A stretch of DNA of 64,000 nucleotides from Echinometra lucunter (GCA_029962745.1 CM057162.1:16976282-17040281); one strand, 5' to 3'; positions 22,453 through 34,541 are shown, numbered from the stretch's first letter. Translations and numbers: made by a program. Notes: a model not told the origin generated them from the sequence alone.

Positions 22453-22881
22453 CTGTCTTAAAGATGAACTACCGAAAATAATGAGGAAAGATGGAAATCA
22501 AAAAGAGAGACGGAGGTTGGAATGGGATGGATACGGGAAGAGTGAGTCTACTATTATTATATCTCCTTTTTTCGGGGAGGGGGGGGGGGGGGGAGCTAAT
22601 TGTCAATCCAAGTATTCAGAAAAAAGTGAACAATGCAAACATGTTCCATCCCGCATTTTTGTAAGCCAGGTGTTTCTGAAGTAGAAAGTGAGAGGTAACA
22701 GAGCTGCAGGTTATTTCTTTTTACCTTTTCTACAGTGTGAAAGTAAAAACAAAAATAATAAATAAATGTAATACGTTGATACGTGGAGTCAACTGACCGA
22801 TATCATATCTAGGCCCCTTATGAAAGAAGGGCGTCAGTCCGCCTTTTGCAAAGGAGTCTTGTTATGAAAGTTGATACTCAC

Positions 22882-23183
22882 ATGAAATATTGAGAATCAT
22901 GCTTGCATCCACAGACCTCAACAGAAGTGTTGAAGGTTGAACTGCCTGACAGAAGAGACGTTTTCCGTGATCAACCCTCTTTGGTGTGAGACTGCTTTCC
23001 CCATTATATCTACGATCAGTATTCAGCGAAGCCTCTGAAGACGAGTTATCCATCAAATTCGTTGAGCAAAATACCAGTGGAGTAAGGGAGCAGGGAATCC
23101 GTTATTTGCTCTGCAGCTTACATTATTCCGTATACTGTCTTGAAAATATTCCTGGCTAACTATCGCAACATCATCCGGTGGGC
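22882..23183 (-). pseudogene. Gene d, exon I4 with one-base deletion
   Basis: It opens GPPDDVAIVSQEY with Cys in NNVSCRANNGFP and Trp in LLHWYF. A base is then missing (near 23070), and the frame resumes as LMDNSSSEASLN with Cys in RLFCQAVQPS. The splice sites are intact (GTGAGT donor). Confidence 0.75.
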
Positions 23184-23474
23184 CTTGAAATGCAAATGAT
23201 CATTGTAATTGGTTAAACGAGAATTTGAAAGTGAAAGCTTTTAGATATGATACGAACGGCAAACTCATATCGATTAGATGGACAAACATAAATGAATTTA
23301 TTAGATGAACAAACATAAGTGGATTTATTATTATTATTATATAAACTATCAGTGATGATGGCTGCTATATATTGTAACAGTGCAAATTAACCCTTTTCTC
23401 ATTCCCAGTCATAGGGAAATTGTAATTCACATAACCTTGCATTACAAGTTGGAAGGGGGGGGGGATGGACTCAC

Positions 23475-23816
23475 CATACACAACCAGTTTGACTGCCCGT
23501 ACACCAAAAAAGATTTCAGAAACTACAAAACACTCGAGGATATTTCCATGGTGCCTTCTATCGATAAGTATAGTGATGGTGCTTACGGAGTCAAACAGAG
23601 TATAATCCAAATCATTGGGATATACTGAAGTACTTGTTTTGCCCGGAATACGCATGAAGTAACCAAGCGTCCATGATAACTGAGTTGCAGGTCGTGACCC
23701 AATACTTTTACAACTGAATGAAGTCGATGAATTCTCATAAACGTAAATGATGGTTGATTTATTTTCCTCTAATGAGTTATGATCAGCCGTTGAAAGCAGG
23801 ATACTGGTTGGTGGAA
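23475..23816 (-). CDS. Gene d, exon I3: Ig domain
   Basis: The exon is 342 bases, open, phase 1 to 1, with donor GTGAGT. It shows Cys in SFSCKSIGSRP, Trp in QLSWTLGY, and Cys in ILECFVVSE. It opens VPPTSILLSTADH, as do e, f and g, whereas b and c open VKPT; this groups d with the plus-strand genes. Confidence 0.85.
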
Positions 23817-24142
23817 CTTCGTTTTAAACAGAAAAAGGAAGGAAAAAAGACAGACGGATAATGAATCGTTTGAAACAGTAACCCCTGTATTTTCTTTTGG
23901 GGACGGTCTTTTTTGCTTTTTTTTTTAATAGTAAAGAAAGATAACTCTCTAAAGAAAAGTCATATAGTATCTTAATTTAGCAGTTGATAAAAAACAAAAA
24001 AAAAACAACAAAAAAAAAAACACGAAATTATTGCGACTTTCCTACCTGCCATTGGTATGAAAAGATTATGAAACCTACTCTGATCTGTCAGGTAAATCCT
24101 AAAGATCATTTAAAGAGCATTCGATCATGATCACATTCCAAC

Positions 24143-24472
24143 CTTGAACATTCAGGTGAATTGAAAGCTGCAGTTTATCATGTAGTTTGGGGTGTGACGC
24201 CAAACAGCGGAGAATAATTCCACTTTCATTCCTGGAAAGTGTGACGGTAGCATCCAAGCGGGAGAGATAGCTATCGCCTTGTACAGCATTAGACTGGTTT
24301 CTGAAAGCAGCAACTTTATCGTCTTGTATATCCCACCCGAGTACTGCAGGAGGCCTTGCACCATGTGTCACACACGCTATGGCATACGGCTCATCGGCTG
24401 TTACTGGTATAGTGGCGTCGTTTGAGTAACTTCTCGATCTCCCATCAATAATAACGAGATAATGAGGAGGAG
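24143..24472 (-). CDS. Gene d, exon I2: Ig domain
   Basis: The exon is 330 bases, open, with acceptor CACCAG. It opens PPPHYLVIIDGRSR and shows Cys in YAIACVTHGARPP, Trp in VLGWDIQ, and Cys in ILRCLASHP. The donor GTTGGA is poor compared with GTAGGG in gene a and GTAGAG in gene g. It is the only undamaged I2 of the window. Confidence 0.8.
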
Positions 24473-25296
24473 CTGGTGACAGAAGAGGGAATACTCATGA
24501 TAGCAACATGATAGTAACTAACCTTTCTAGTCACACCTAAGATATTCGTCTTAAGCCTCACAAAGAAAGCGGTACCTAGTAATGAGGGTCCTTTCTAAGA
24601 ATTAGTCATGGGAATATTTCTTTTATCTGAAATCCCTTAAATCAAGATCAAAGTCGTTGTCGTTTGTCGTAGTTATACATTACAAAAACTTGCAATAAAG
24701 CAACTGAGGAAAATTCTTTGGGCCCTAGCGCTAGCAATTTTTTTAACGGAAATTCTCAATAACTGAAACATTGCATGTATACCTATTATCGAGTAGAACG
24801 CAAAATCTCTTTCAAAATAATTATTCCCACGTAGTGGTCCATCGTTATTATAAGACGGGAAATGAAAACCTTATTTCCTGGTTTTGATTAAATGTTAGAT
24901 AATCTACAACGAATTAGTACTTTATTCAAAGAGGCTACATCTAACGAGACAAACAATGGAGCGGGGTGTCAAATGTTTCCCCGTTAAATAGATATTAAGA
25001 ATCATTAAAACAAAATCACAATCATTTATTTGATAAACCGTCTCTTATTCGACTTCACCTCTCTATGATACTGCATGATGGCTGATTTACAACCATGAAC
25101 AGCTTATACGATACTGCGATCGTGTGCAAGTAGCTTGACCTTGTCATGATAACAAGAAACGGGGAAGGACAACTCGATATAATTCCACCGGCACCAGCTT
25201 GGGTGGAATGGTCTGAAAAGGGCCTTTGTTAACTTAAACTAATTTGATGATGTTGATGATGTGTAAATATTGTTTTGAAACATGCATGTAGCTCAC

Positions 25297-25650
25297 CTGG
25301 TAGTAGAGGTGTCACACGCGTTCTGCTTGATCCAAGGTTGACTCCTCCATCATATGCACTTTGTACTGTACATTTATAATCGTTCTCGTCGTCTCTGCTG
25401 AGATTCTTTATCGTAAGATTTCCACTTGAAAAGTCTGCTAAAAAAGCGAACTTTGATGAGTTAGGAACGTCATTATTACAGGGAGGATATGGAAAACAAA
25501 CGTGAGTGGCCAACACGACGCCATTACCATTTCCCCAAGTTATCCTCTGGATGTTGGTTTGCGGCGTAAAGTTGCACACCAATGTGAAATCCTCACCAAT
25601 TACTGGTAGGGTGTTGTATGTCTGAATGGTTACTTCAGTCCCATGACATC
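25297..25650 (-). CDS. Gene d, exon V: V-type Ig domain
   Basis: The exon is 354 bases, phase 1 to 1, with acceptor GTGCAG and donor GTGAGC. It opens CHGTEVTIQTYN and shows Cys in FTLVCNFTPQ, Trp in QRITWGNGN, and Cys in ENDYKCTVQS. The extra cysteine loop is HVCFPYPPCNN. It ends VTPLLPG. Confidence 0.85.
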
Positions 25651-25993
25651 CTGCACAAGGTAAAACGAGACTATATTTCATCAGGAGAGACAATCACACC
25701 TAGCGTTTTACAAAAATAACACACAAAATCTAGTAAATCTTTTGTCCTTATCCCCATACCAAGAAAGATTGGCAGCCACTTGAGGCCTAATCTTGTGTGG
25801 ATAATTTTTTATCCCCCCTTTTTAAAAAATAAAATGCGATCGTCAAATATTTTTTTTTACCTTAATACAGTTACCTCTAATCTCATTGTATTTCATTTCG
25901 TCTATATATGATTGTTTTCACTTTATTGCACACCTTGAATTCTTTAACTTGTTAGTCTGTACTTTTATAAGCTAAATATGATCAACAACTTAC

Positions 25994-26051
25994 CGCATCC
26001 AGAAAAGATAAAGGCTAGAAAGAAAAGTACTTCGACAAATAGTAACACCAT
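25994..26051 (-). CDS. Gene d, exon 1: signal peptide
   Basis: The ATG at 26051-26049 opens MVLLFVEVLFFLAFIFSGC, a strongly hydrophobic leader ending one base into a codon before GTAAGT. It is related to the gene c leader (shared LLFLAFV-type core) and lies about 340 bases upstream of V, the same layout as gene c. Confidence 0.75.
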
Positions 26052-26699
26052 ATTCAGTCAGTGAGCCTTGGCAAATGTGATTTGAAGAAGCACTTTTGAA
26101 CGAATGTATATCCGTACTATCATCAAACAGCACGAAAAGCCACCCTGCGGCAGAAGGAATAAACAGTTTTCGTTTGACATACGCAGACCGCTTTGCAAGT
26201 GAAAGCAGTATGTGACAGCTATAGGTTATTTATGACAATTCCTTCTGACACGAGGTTACTTTCACAAACTTATTGTTACCAGATGATTATGCTACTCTTT
26301 ATGCAGTCGTTGAAACAACTCGATTTTGCTATCGAGAAACGTGTCTGAAAATTCGTCGCTTCTCTTGCAAACCGGCGTACGTGGCAGATTTCTCGAGTCT
26401 TGACGATTTTCAACTCTTTACGTTACAATGACATCGCGCGAAGTGACGCTTCCATCAAATAGCAGCATTACTTGTTTCGCGAACCGACGTATCTCATGCC
26501 CGCACACAAGTTTGCAGGCACAAACCCTGACCCGTCGAAACACATTGTAGAAGTCAGCTGACTAGGAGACTACAGGGGTTCAATGAGGATCTTGTACTTT
26601 AGCTCCTCCAGACATCTTGCTAGGTTTTTCTGAAGACGCAATGCATTAAGAATAAGGTGTCAATTAGGGCCTGTGCCTGCAGACTACCGGCGCATTTAT

Positions 26700-27937
26700 A
26701 AGTTCACAAAATATCTATGATACGCACATTTCCATTACGATTCTCTGACATAAAGCTGCAATATGTGTCTCTCTTTTTTTCTCTCTCTCACTACTTATCT
26801 TCTTTTTTTAAGGGAGCCTTTTTTTAACACCTACAATCAATATTCTCCATTTTCCCTATTAAATGATTTTCCTTTATCCCCTTTCTATCCCTCTATATCA
26901 TTTTTTTTCGCACTCTTTCTTCCCTTTTCTTTCTATTTGTCTTAATTCCCTTTTTCTATTCCACATTTCTCTCTCTGTCATTCTTTCCTTTTATTTTCAT
27001 TATTTTTAGTATGATTTCTTGATATCCCTGCTTTTTAAAATTTTATTTTATTTCTATTTTCCCCTATATTTTCTCCTTTTAACGTTCATTTTCAGCATTC
27101 ATTCTTCTCTTTCCATACCTTTTTTTTTGTATTTGTCTTTGAGTTATCTATCCTTCTTCCGATCACTTCCTTCTTTCTCTTCTCTCATGTTTTTTTTTTT
27201 TCATTTCTTTCTCCTTTGCCTCATTTTTAAATAATTTCTTATTACAATGAGCATTTTATCTTTAAATTCTTATTATATATACATCAATCTTTCATTCTGA
27301 TATTCATTCATTCTTCCATCACTTTTCGTTTTTCTCTCCTTTTCATTCGTTATACATTTTATCTTTCTCTCTCTCTTTTAGCAGCATCAGGTTCGTATCT
27401 CAGATTTTCTCTGAGATTTGTTTTCCCCTTTTCATTGTCTCTCCCGCTCTCCCAGTATCTCTTTCCATTGTTTTCCTTCCTATTTATTTGTGTCCCTTTC
27501 ATTTTTCTCGTTCTTTCGCATTTGTCTTTCCTTCGCTTTCTCAAGTGCTTGCATCTTAGCTATTTTTTGTCTTTATTTCTATTTTCCCGCTTTCTTTATT
27601 GTTTTCCTTAACACTCTCTAGTCCACTCTATGTCACTTTTCTTTGTATTTGTGTCTCTTTCTTTGGTTTTTCTTTTCGTTTCTACTCATATGATCATCTT
27701 TAATTTGTTTCTCGTGAATTTTCTACATATTTCTTACGTAGTTCTCTTTGATTTCTCTTTCTTTCTCTATTCAGTTTTCTCTCCTCTCTATTTTCTTTTT
27801 TTGCATCACCTTCTTCAGTCTCTCTTCACCTAAAGAATGTACTTAATTTCCTGTTTGTATTCTCCCTCCCCTCTCTTTTAGCCTCTGCAACCCTTTTCTC
27901 CCGACGATATAAGGAGAAATGGATTAAAAAAAAAAAA
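26700..27937. repeat. Long polypyrimidine-biased low-complexity tract
   Basis: From about 26760 to 27905 the plus strand is almost entirely T and C in TTTC, TCTC and TTCC mixtures, with open frames rich in Phe, Leu and Ser that are composition artefacts. It runs up to a scaffold gap. No gene is seen. Confidence 0.85.
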
Positions 27938-28437
27938 NNNNNNNNNNNNNNNNNNNNNNNNNNNNNNNNNNNNNNNNNNNNNNNNNNNNNNNNNNNNNNN
28001 NNNNNNNNNNNNNNNNNNNNNNNNNNNNNNNNNNNNNNNNNNNNNNNNNNNNNNNNNNNNNNNNNNNNNNNNNNNNNNNNNNNNNNNNNNNNNNNNNNNN
28101 NNNNNNNNNNNNNNNNNNNNNNNNNNNNNNNNNNNNNNNNNNNNNNNNNNNNNNNNNNNNNNNNNNNNNNNNNNNNNNNNNNNNNNNNNNNNNNNNNNNN
28201 NNNNNNNNNNNNNNNNNNNNNNNNNNNNNNNNNNNNNNNNNNNNNNNNNNNNNNNNNNNNNNNNNNNNNNNNNNNNNNNNNNNNNNNNNNNNNNNNNNNN
28301 NNNNNNNNNNNNNNNNNNNNNNNNNNNNNNNNNNNNNNNNNNNNNNNNNNNNNNNNNNNNNNNNNNNNNNNNNNNNNNNNNNNNNNNNNNNNNNNNNNNN
28401 NNNNNNNNNNNNNNNNNNNNNNNNNNNNNNNNNNNNN
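27938..28437. other. Assembly gap of 500 N
   Basis: The gap is exactly 500 undetermined bases. The right edge opens inside a MITE of the 102-742 family, so the left end of that element is hidden. Confidence 1.
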
Positions 28438-28976
28438 AATTTTGCGAGCGAGTGAAGCGAGCAAAAAAAAAACAGTTTTTTTTTTAAATCGCATTTTCGA
28501 ATAAATATTCTGAAATTGGCTACTTTTCTTGTTTTTAATCGCATTTTAGAAAAGAAATTTTAAAATATGAAGAACGAGCGAAGCGAGCTAGCCAAAAATA
28601 ATCACTTTTTTTTAATAAATATTCAGAAATATGACGAGCGAGCGAAGCGAGCGAGCCAAAAATGGCTACTTTTCTTGTTTTTAATCGCATTTAGAAAAGA
28701 AATGTATAAATATGACGAGCGAGCAAAGCGAGCGAGCCAAAAATAACCACTTTTTTTGGTTTTCAATCGAAGTTTTGAATAGCGGAAAATGGTATTTTTG
28801 AGCACTTCACAGCTTGAATATGACGCTTATGACAACATCTACTTATTTACAAATTACTGTATAATTTTTCTTTTCAGTCCTCAAAATTTCTGGGGGGCAA
28901 AGCTTCTGAGTGGGGGGCAAATGCCCCCCCCCATGCCCCCCCCCGCCCCCCCCCCCCCCCTTGGTGCCGCCACTGG
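28438..28976. mobile_element. Second copy of the 102-742 MITE family, left end in the gap
   Basis: It carries three internal units with GAGCGAAGCGAGC and ends TTGGTGCCGCCACTG, matching the terminal repeat of the first copy. It directly abuts LINE-derived sequence at 28977. Confidence 0.8.
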
Positions 28977-29780
28977 ATGGCATAAGCTAATGTCACCCCT
29001 ACGTAGACTGACTTGGTGATATGTTGGAGCAGTTTTCCATACCAGCTAATCCGTATTTGGCGGTTGGTTTAGCTGTTTTCAAGATGAAAGGCGCTGATTT
29101 CTGTTTTGTCTGGGTTGGCTCTTAGAAGACTGGAGGCATGGTAAGGGGTGAGCCTGTCCATGGCATTGGTGAGGGAGCCCTCCACTTCTTGTGAAGTATG
29201 CCTTTGAAATGCAATGCACAGGTCATCGGCTTAGAGGAAGCGTCTCGTGTCTGGTTGGGTGGGTTTGTCATTCGTGTAGATATTAATAAATAGGAAGCGA
29301 GCACACTCCCTTGAGTAAGTCCAATCCTCTGTGTCTTCCATCTACACTGTCTGCCAAAGAGGTATACGAAGAATCTGCGATTTGACTGCATGATGTAGTA
29401 GTAGAATGCTTTATTAAAAGGAACTGAAATGGCAGCCCGAAGGCTGAATAAGTTTACAATCATGATATATAATACATATTAAAAATAAATTTACAGAAAT
29501 ATACATTAAAATTACAATAAGCAGATAAAATGTCTTAAAAGCTTCATATATATTTTTAAAAATAAAAATCAGTAATACAGATCAGCTCAGTCAGCCCGAC
29601 ATCTGAAGTCATCTCATACAATATCTTGGTGAGGATTCGGCGGTTGACCGTTTCATATGGTGTATGAAAGTCCACAAAAGCAGTACCTGTGATCACATTT
29701 TCCTGCTTAATTAATGCCATTTTTTTTTTTGCCATTTTAGTAGGGAAAGGGGCTTTATTAAAAAGGAAAGGATCAGATTT
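28977..29780 (-). mobile_element. LINE fragment (reverse transcriptase), copy 1
   Basis: Minus-strand reading gives VDFHTPYETVNRRIL, then after an interruption at about 29400-29570 the RT core RRFFVYLFGRQC and GLTQGSVL, and a downstream part with frameshifts. It aligns with the copy at 58960-62160 and represents its empty site for the hAT insertion (GGCATTGGTGAGGGAG near 29160). A jockey-like clade is a guess from the motifs. Confidence 0.75.
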
Positions 29781-29978
29781 AAGCATTGGTGTAAGTCCGG
29801 GGGGGGGGGATGGGGGATATATCCCCCACCTGTCACAAACATCCATCGTTTTTTAGAATTTCCATTTGAAAATGCGATTAAAAATCAGAAAAGTGGTAAG
29901 TCTTTTGGCCTTGCTCGCTTCGCTCGCTCGCAAAATAAATATTAAAATGTGTGGAAGGAGGTCCGGTGCGGGTGGGTG

Positions 29979-31260
29979 GGCTTGGTGTAAAAATGTCAGA
30001 GGTAAAAATGCCAGAGGAAAAAAATGTCAAAGGTAAAAATGTCAGAGGTAAAAATGTCAGAGGTAAAAATGTCAGAGGTAAAAATGTCAGAGATAAAAAT
30101 GTCAGCTCTGAAAATGTCGAAGTGAACGTGTTTTAGGTAAGAATATTGAATATGAAATTAGGGAGAGCACGAGATATTAAAAAAAGAATTCATACTGTAT
30201 AAATGGAGTGATCACAATAATACTGCTCTCTGTAAAAGTGTGTATGTTCAGTCATTCGACTGGCCTTCCTGTCTTACTCTTTTGATGTGACAATGATAAT
30301 GCTGCCCCATTCAACCACCTAATGAGACCAATCTTGTTTTGGCCGGGAGAACATCCTGGTATGTGCGCATTGCCCAATGTTCAGTGTTTTGATCTTCCGA
30401 GCACTTGTTTAGCTGACTCCAAATATAGCAGCAAACGAATGCCCAGTTCCCTCTCTGTGTTTAAGATTTGGCCACTTGACACGACTGCACTGTGAAACAT
30501 ATTTATGACAATTTCAGCGAGCGATAAGTAAATCGCGCGTTTTGGGTAAGAAATGTAGCATGGGATGATGTTCATTATTTTCTTTGTGAGATTAACTAAG
30601 TTACAGGATTATATCTAAATGATTTAAGATCTTAAGTGGAATGACAGAATGGTAGATGAACTTCAGAAGGGCTATCCACGTTTGATGTTTTGCATATGCT
30701 AACACAATTATCTAATTGAATAATTCTCTTTAAAAGTTGTAAATTCCGCAGCGTATCGGATGAAATAATACAAAAGGTCGAGAAATAGATCGAATTAACG
30801 ATTCAATTTCGCTTACTTCCTATTCTTCCTTACAATAAAATGAAAGCATTCGTTGACGTATACCACGCTTGATAGGAGTAGGGGGGGGGGGAGCTTATGA
30901 AGAGGAATGTACATAATCGCGCAGTTGTGTGGAATGTGTGTGGTCAGCTACTCGTGTTACCAACCCATTTTTTTTTTCCACCATCGTTTTTACAATGCTC
31001 GTCCCCGCGGTGAAAACGAGGGCAATGCGCGCGTACCAGAACGTTCACCCCGCCAACACCATAACCGTTATTTCCAAATGGCCAAGACAAGGGCATTCAA
31101 TTATAGACACAGTATTTCCTCTGACATTTTTACCTCTGACATTTTTACCTCTGACATTTTTACCTCTGACACTTTTTTTCTCTGACATTTTTACCTCTGA
31201 CACTTTTACCTCTGACATTTTACCTCTGACATTTTTACCTCTGACATTTTTACCTGGCAC
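29979..31260. mobile_element. Foldback-like element with tandem-repeat arms
   Basis: The left arm (29986-30120) is a tandem array of a 15-bp unit, GGTAAAAATGTCAGA; the right arm (31117-31255) is the same unit inverted, TCTGACATTTTTACC. They flank about 1 kb of unrelated sequence. Outside both arms is the direct repeat CGGGTGGGTG (29969-29978 and 31261-31270), a likely target duplication. Sequence outside it on both sides matches the 102-742 MITE family in reverse orientation, so it seems to have inserted into such a copy. Confidence 0.7.
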
Positions 31261-31399
31261 CGGGTGGGTGAGGGTGTGTGTGTGTACTTTAGTGTGAGTT
31301 CGACAAAAAAAAAAATCGGCAAAAAAGTCGATCATTCCCTCCCCCCCCCCCCCTCTCCTCAAAGTGGATTTACGCCGGTAGATTTAAAAATAAAAGAAA

Positions 31400-32035
31400 A
31401 AATGATAGAATTTCAAAAGGAACGGACACCTCTCACAGGATAATAGAGGGCTCTTAGCAGGAGGGAAATGGCTCTATCAAGCCTCAATTATATCAAGTGT
31501 ACATCTGTACAAACGCGTGACCAGCAGTTTCCCGAAGCAACCCGAACAGGTGTTATCCAAAGGTTAAAATAATTACTAAGCCCAAGCCGTTTTCACGTAT
31601 TGTTTTCCCTTTTCTTCTCTCTTGTCTCGCTTTTGAACAGTCGTACATTTGATTGGAATCGATATCATATGGACTGATTCTTTTACATGAAAAAAAAAAA
31701 AAAGTCATGTTGAGACTTCCATAAGGAAGATATACATAGGTTACTTGGGGACTTTGTCCCTTTGTCATTTTCTTCAAAAAGAAGAGCGCCCCCTTGCTTA
31801 CATAGCTGCTATATAGGATTAATTACTTCATACGTTGGTGGATATTGTGAAACTGAGTGGTATCAGGACTTCTCATAAGCAGCCTTTGTCCGTCTCCATG
31901 CATACTGCATTCACTTCGAAAGTATAATACAGTTAACATACCAACCACGTCCAGTGAAAACTCATCCAGAGGTTGGTTCGTACGGTTTCCTCGCCTTTGA
32001 TTACTTGAATGACATTATACCTTTGGAAATTATCG
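31400..32035 (+). promoter_or_regulatory. Conserved upstream region of gene e with TATA box
   Basis: This block is shared with the upstream regions of gene f (38390-38916) and copy h (62220-62772). It includes TATATAGG at 31810-31817 in the same position as TATATAAG in f, and an imperfect palindrome GGGACTTTGTCCC near 31747. Conservation upstream of the signal exon in three copies suggests the core promoter and leader; the start site would fall near 31840. Confidence 0.6.
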
Positions 32036-32096
32036 ATGATGAGGATGGCTTATTTTGAATTACTTCTTCTTTTCGTATTCGTCCTTTCCAGAAATA
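32036..32096 (+). CDS. Gene e, exon 1: signal peptide
   Basis: The ATG at 32036 (a second at 32039) opens MMRMAYFELLLLFVFVLSRN, a hydrophobic leader ending one base into a codon before GTAAGT. It is nearly identical to gene f exon 1. Confidence 0.8.
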
Positions 32097-32895
32097 GTAA
32101 GTGTAACGGTTTGTTCAGTTTTAAAAGTATTAAGCATAATAATAGCACATATAGAGAGGTTTTTGCTTTTTCCAAGATTCTACCAAATCATGAACAATGT
32201 TTACTTTTCAAATGCCTGCAAATCTTCAACAGTAAATCCTATGCAAATATGTTGTACACAAAAGTTGTGGAAAATGTATACCCTTTCAAATGAAACCAAG
32301 TATTATTATTATTTCAATATCATGCATGGAAATTATTGTGAAACAGCACTGAGCTTTCATCTTGGCTTTTACGTTTCGTTTCTCATTTGTTTGCTATTGT
32401 TTCATGCTGAAGTGACAATGGATCCTTTCCAAAATCTGCAGTTTTCTTGAGAAAATCATATGGTAGCATATAGTGGCAGATAAATATTCGAAGTACTATA
32501 TTCATCCTCTAAACATTGACATATTTTCATCACCATATACTTCTTTTTAAGTGGAGTAATGGTTGATTAAAAATGCAAATATCTTTGTCACATATACGTG
32601 ACATCGGCACTTTACGAGTTGAGAGCACATAGAGAGGTTTTGTTGGTAGAACACGACTCATCCCGAGGTGATCATGTTCATATCCTGCACTATATTGATT
32701 TTTGCATTCTTATTAAGTGATTTCTTTTAGAAGTTATAACATCGATATTGCTGGTCATGAGTTGCCTTAAATAATCACGCATAGACTGAGTTTTTAGGAC
32801 ACAAAAATAAAGACAGTTTTACAGAATGTTTGCTATATGCTATAAGCAATGCCCGAAGAATCTTTACTTGAATGTATATCATTCGCCCTGTACAG

Positions 32896-33252
32896 GATGC
32901 TACGCATTCGAGGTGTCTATTCAGACATTTAACCATCTACCAGTAATTGGCGCAAATTTCACGCTGGTCTGTACATTCACACCTCAAACCTGGATTCGGA
33001 GGATCACGTGGGTAAAGGGTAACGTAGCCCTGGCCACTCATTCTTGTACTATCCAATATTCCTGTGAATTTACCACTCGTGACAAATCGAAGTTCAGTTT
33101 GATGGGAGACGATAGAAGTGTGAATCTCACAATCCACGATATTACCAAGAATGACAACGACATTTACAAATGCACAGTGGGCAGTCCCAATGGATTAGAA
33201 CATGCAGGATCAACATGGTCATGGAGCTTTCAACTCTCACCCTTCTTACCAG
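32896..33252 (+). CDS. Gene e, exon V: V-type Ig domain
   Basis: The exon is 357 bases, phase 1 to 1, with acceptor TACAG and donor GTACAG. It opens CYAFEVSIQTFN and shows Cys in FTLVCTFTPQ, Trp in RRITWVKGN, and Cys in DIYKCTVGS. The extra cysteine loop is HSCTIQYSCEF. The last loop (PNGLEHAGSTWSWS) is private to this copy. Confidence 0.85.
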
Positions 33253-34205
33253 GTACAGAATTCGTCAGACTGAAGTAAATGATAATAATCATGTACAATA
33301 ACTACAAGGATAATACAAAAAATGCTTTGTTTTTGTTGCATGATCTTTTTTTTTCGAATTTGTAAAAAATGTGTACAATTGAACCTAATGCCATACAAAT
33401 TTCAATAAATATGCCATTCAGTAATAACAATGAACACATTATAGGACGCGTACACTACCGTTTCATGAAGAATGTCTTAGTGTATTCAATTTCAACTATC
33501 TATGTGTAAAAGAGGGGAAAGAAAAGAAGAATGTGTAGTTACCCACTGCTGTGTATTCTATAACATTTTTTACTACTGAGATAGACTCCATGTCTCGCAC
33601 GTCTTACCGTCTGGCATATTCTCCTGAGATCAGAATTTTAAGCCAAAAAAAAACCGAAGGTTTTAGATAGTGATGCTCATATTTGGTTGATAAACACTGG
33701 ATATTCCAATTACTTATTCGGTCACTTTGACAAGTAAGAATATCATGAAACCTTAAATCAAAATTATAGTTTTAAAAGTACACGCAGTCCACACTCTGCA
33801 GCAGTGAACGGTGTGCTATACATATTGCACAAATGAAAGGGTATATAGTATCATGAAGCTGAAACCGATATATGCACCTTATTGATAAGATTATGATGAG
33901 TGTTTCAATTATATAAGTGTATAATAGAAAAAAATGAGAGGTTATAAAACTAAGAAGCTTTCAATAATGATACAGTTTTTTGACCAACAGTTACAGATTC
34001 CAGGGAATTTATTTCAAGAATGGGATCTATGTTATCGTCTGCCTCATATCGACAACCGTATAGTTTATTGTGATTTTTTTTTTTAAATTTAATTTCACAA
34101 CCTTCTCTAGCATTAAGCCTAGTCATACAACAAGTATGGGTTTTTTGGGAGCACCATCCAGGCCAATGAATTAATGTATAATTTTCCTCCCTTTATTCCA
34201 CCAAG

Positions 34206-34541
34206 TTCCGCCAACCAGCATCCTGCTCTCATCGGCTGACCATAGCTCAGATGGATCATTATCAACGACCTTTTACGTTTATGAGAATTCATCGACTTCC
34301 TTCACCTGTAGAAGTATTGGATCACTACCAGCAGTTGAATTATTATGGGCACTTGGTCGCACCAGTCGTATTCCGGGTAATACAAGCATTTCAATTCACA
34401 ATACTTTGGATGGAAATCTGTTTGACTCAGGAAGCACTATCGCGATACTCATAGAGAGGAAGCACCATCGGAACTTTCTACAGTGCTTTGCATCTTCAAA
34501 ATACTTTTATGCCATTCGGATAGCACTATTGATGGTGTTCG
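34206..34541 (+). CDS. Gene e, exon I3: Ig domain
   Basis: The exon is 336 bases with no internal stop, acceptor ACCAAG and donor GTGAGT. It lacks an ATG, so it is easily missed. It opens VPPTSILLSSADH and shows Cys in SFTCRSIGSLP, Trp in ELLWALG, and Cys in FLQCFASSK. It keeps YENSS and ERKHHRN. Confidence 0.85.

Larger units (their letters stand above)
22146..26051 (-). pseudogene. Gene d: full-domain Ig gene with lesions in I4 and I5
   Basis: It is the only copy that keeps signal, V, I2, I3, I4 and I5 in order: 26051-25994, 25650-25297, 24472-24143, 23816-23475, 23183-22882 and 22452 to about 22146. Signal, V, I2 and I3 are open. I4 has a one-base deletion near 23070 (exon length 302) and I5 has a frameshift near 22385. 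No tail exon is recognised downstream. The I2 donor is weak (GTTGGA). Two single-base lesions in otherwise well-kept exons could be true decay or assembly errors; if errors, this would be the ancestral-type full-length gene. Confidence 0.7.

Noticed and set aside
26763..27833. Several Phe/Leu/Ser-rich frames that look like membrane proteins
   Set aside because: They are produced by the polypyrimidine composition and have no splice, start or paralogue support.
27826..28544. Open frames of 206-222 codons across the first gap
   Set aside because: Almost all codons are N; they are artefacts of the gap.
29986..31255. CRISPR-like arrays in the 15-bp repeats
   Set aside because: The units are head-to-tail tandem without spacers and the genome is eukaryotic.
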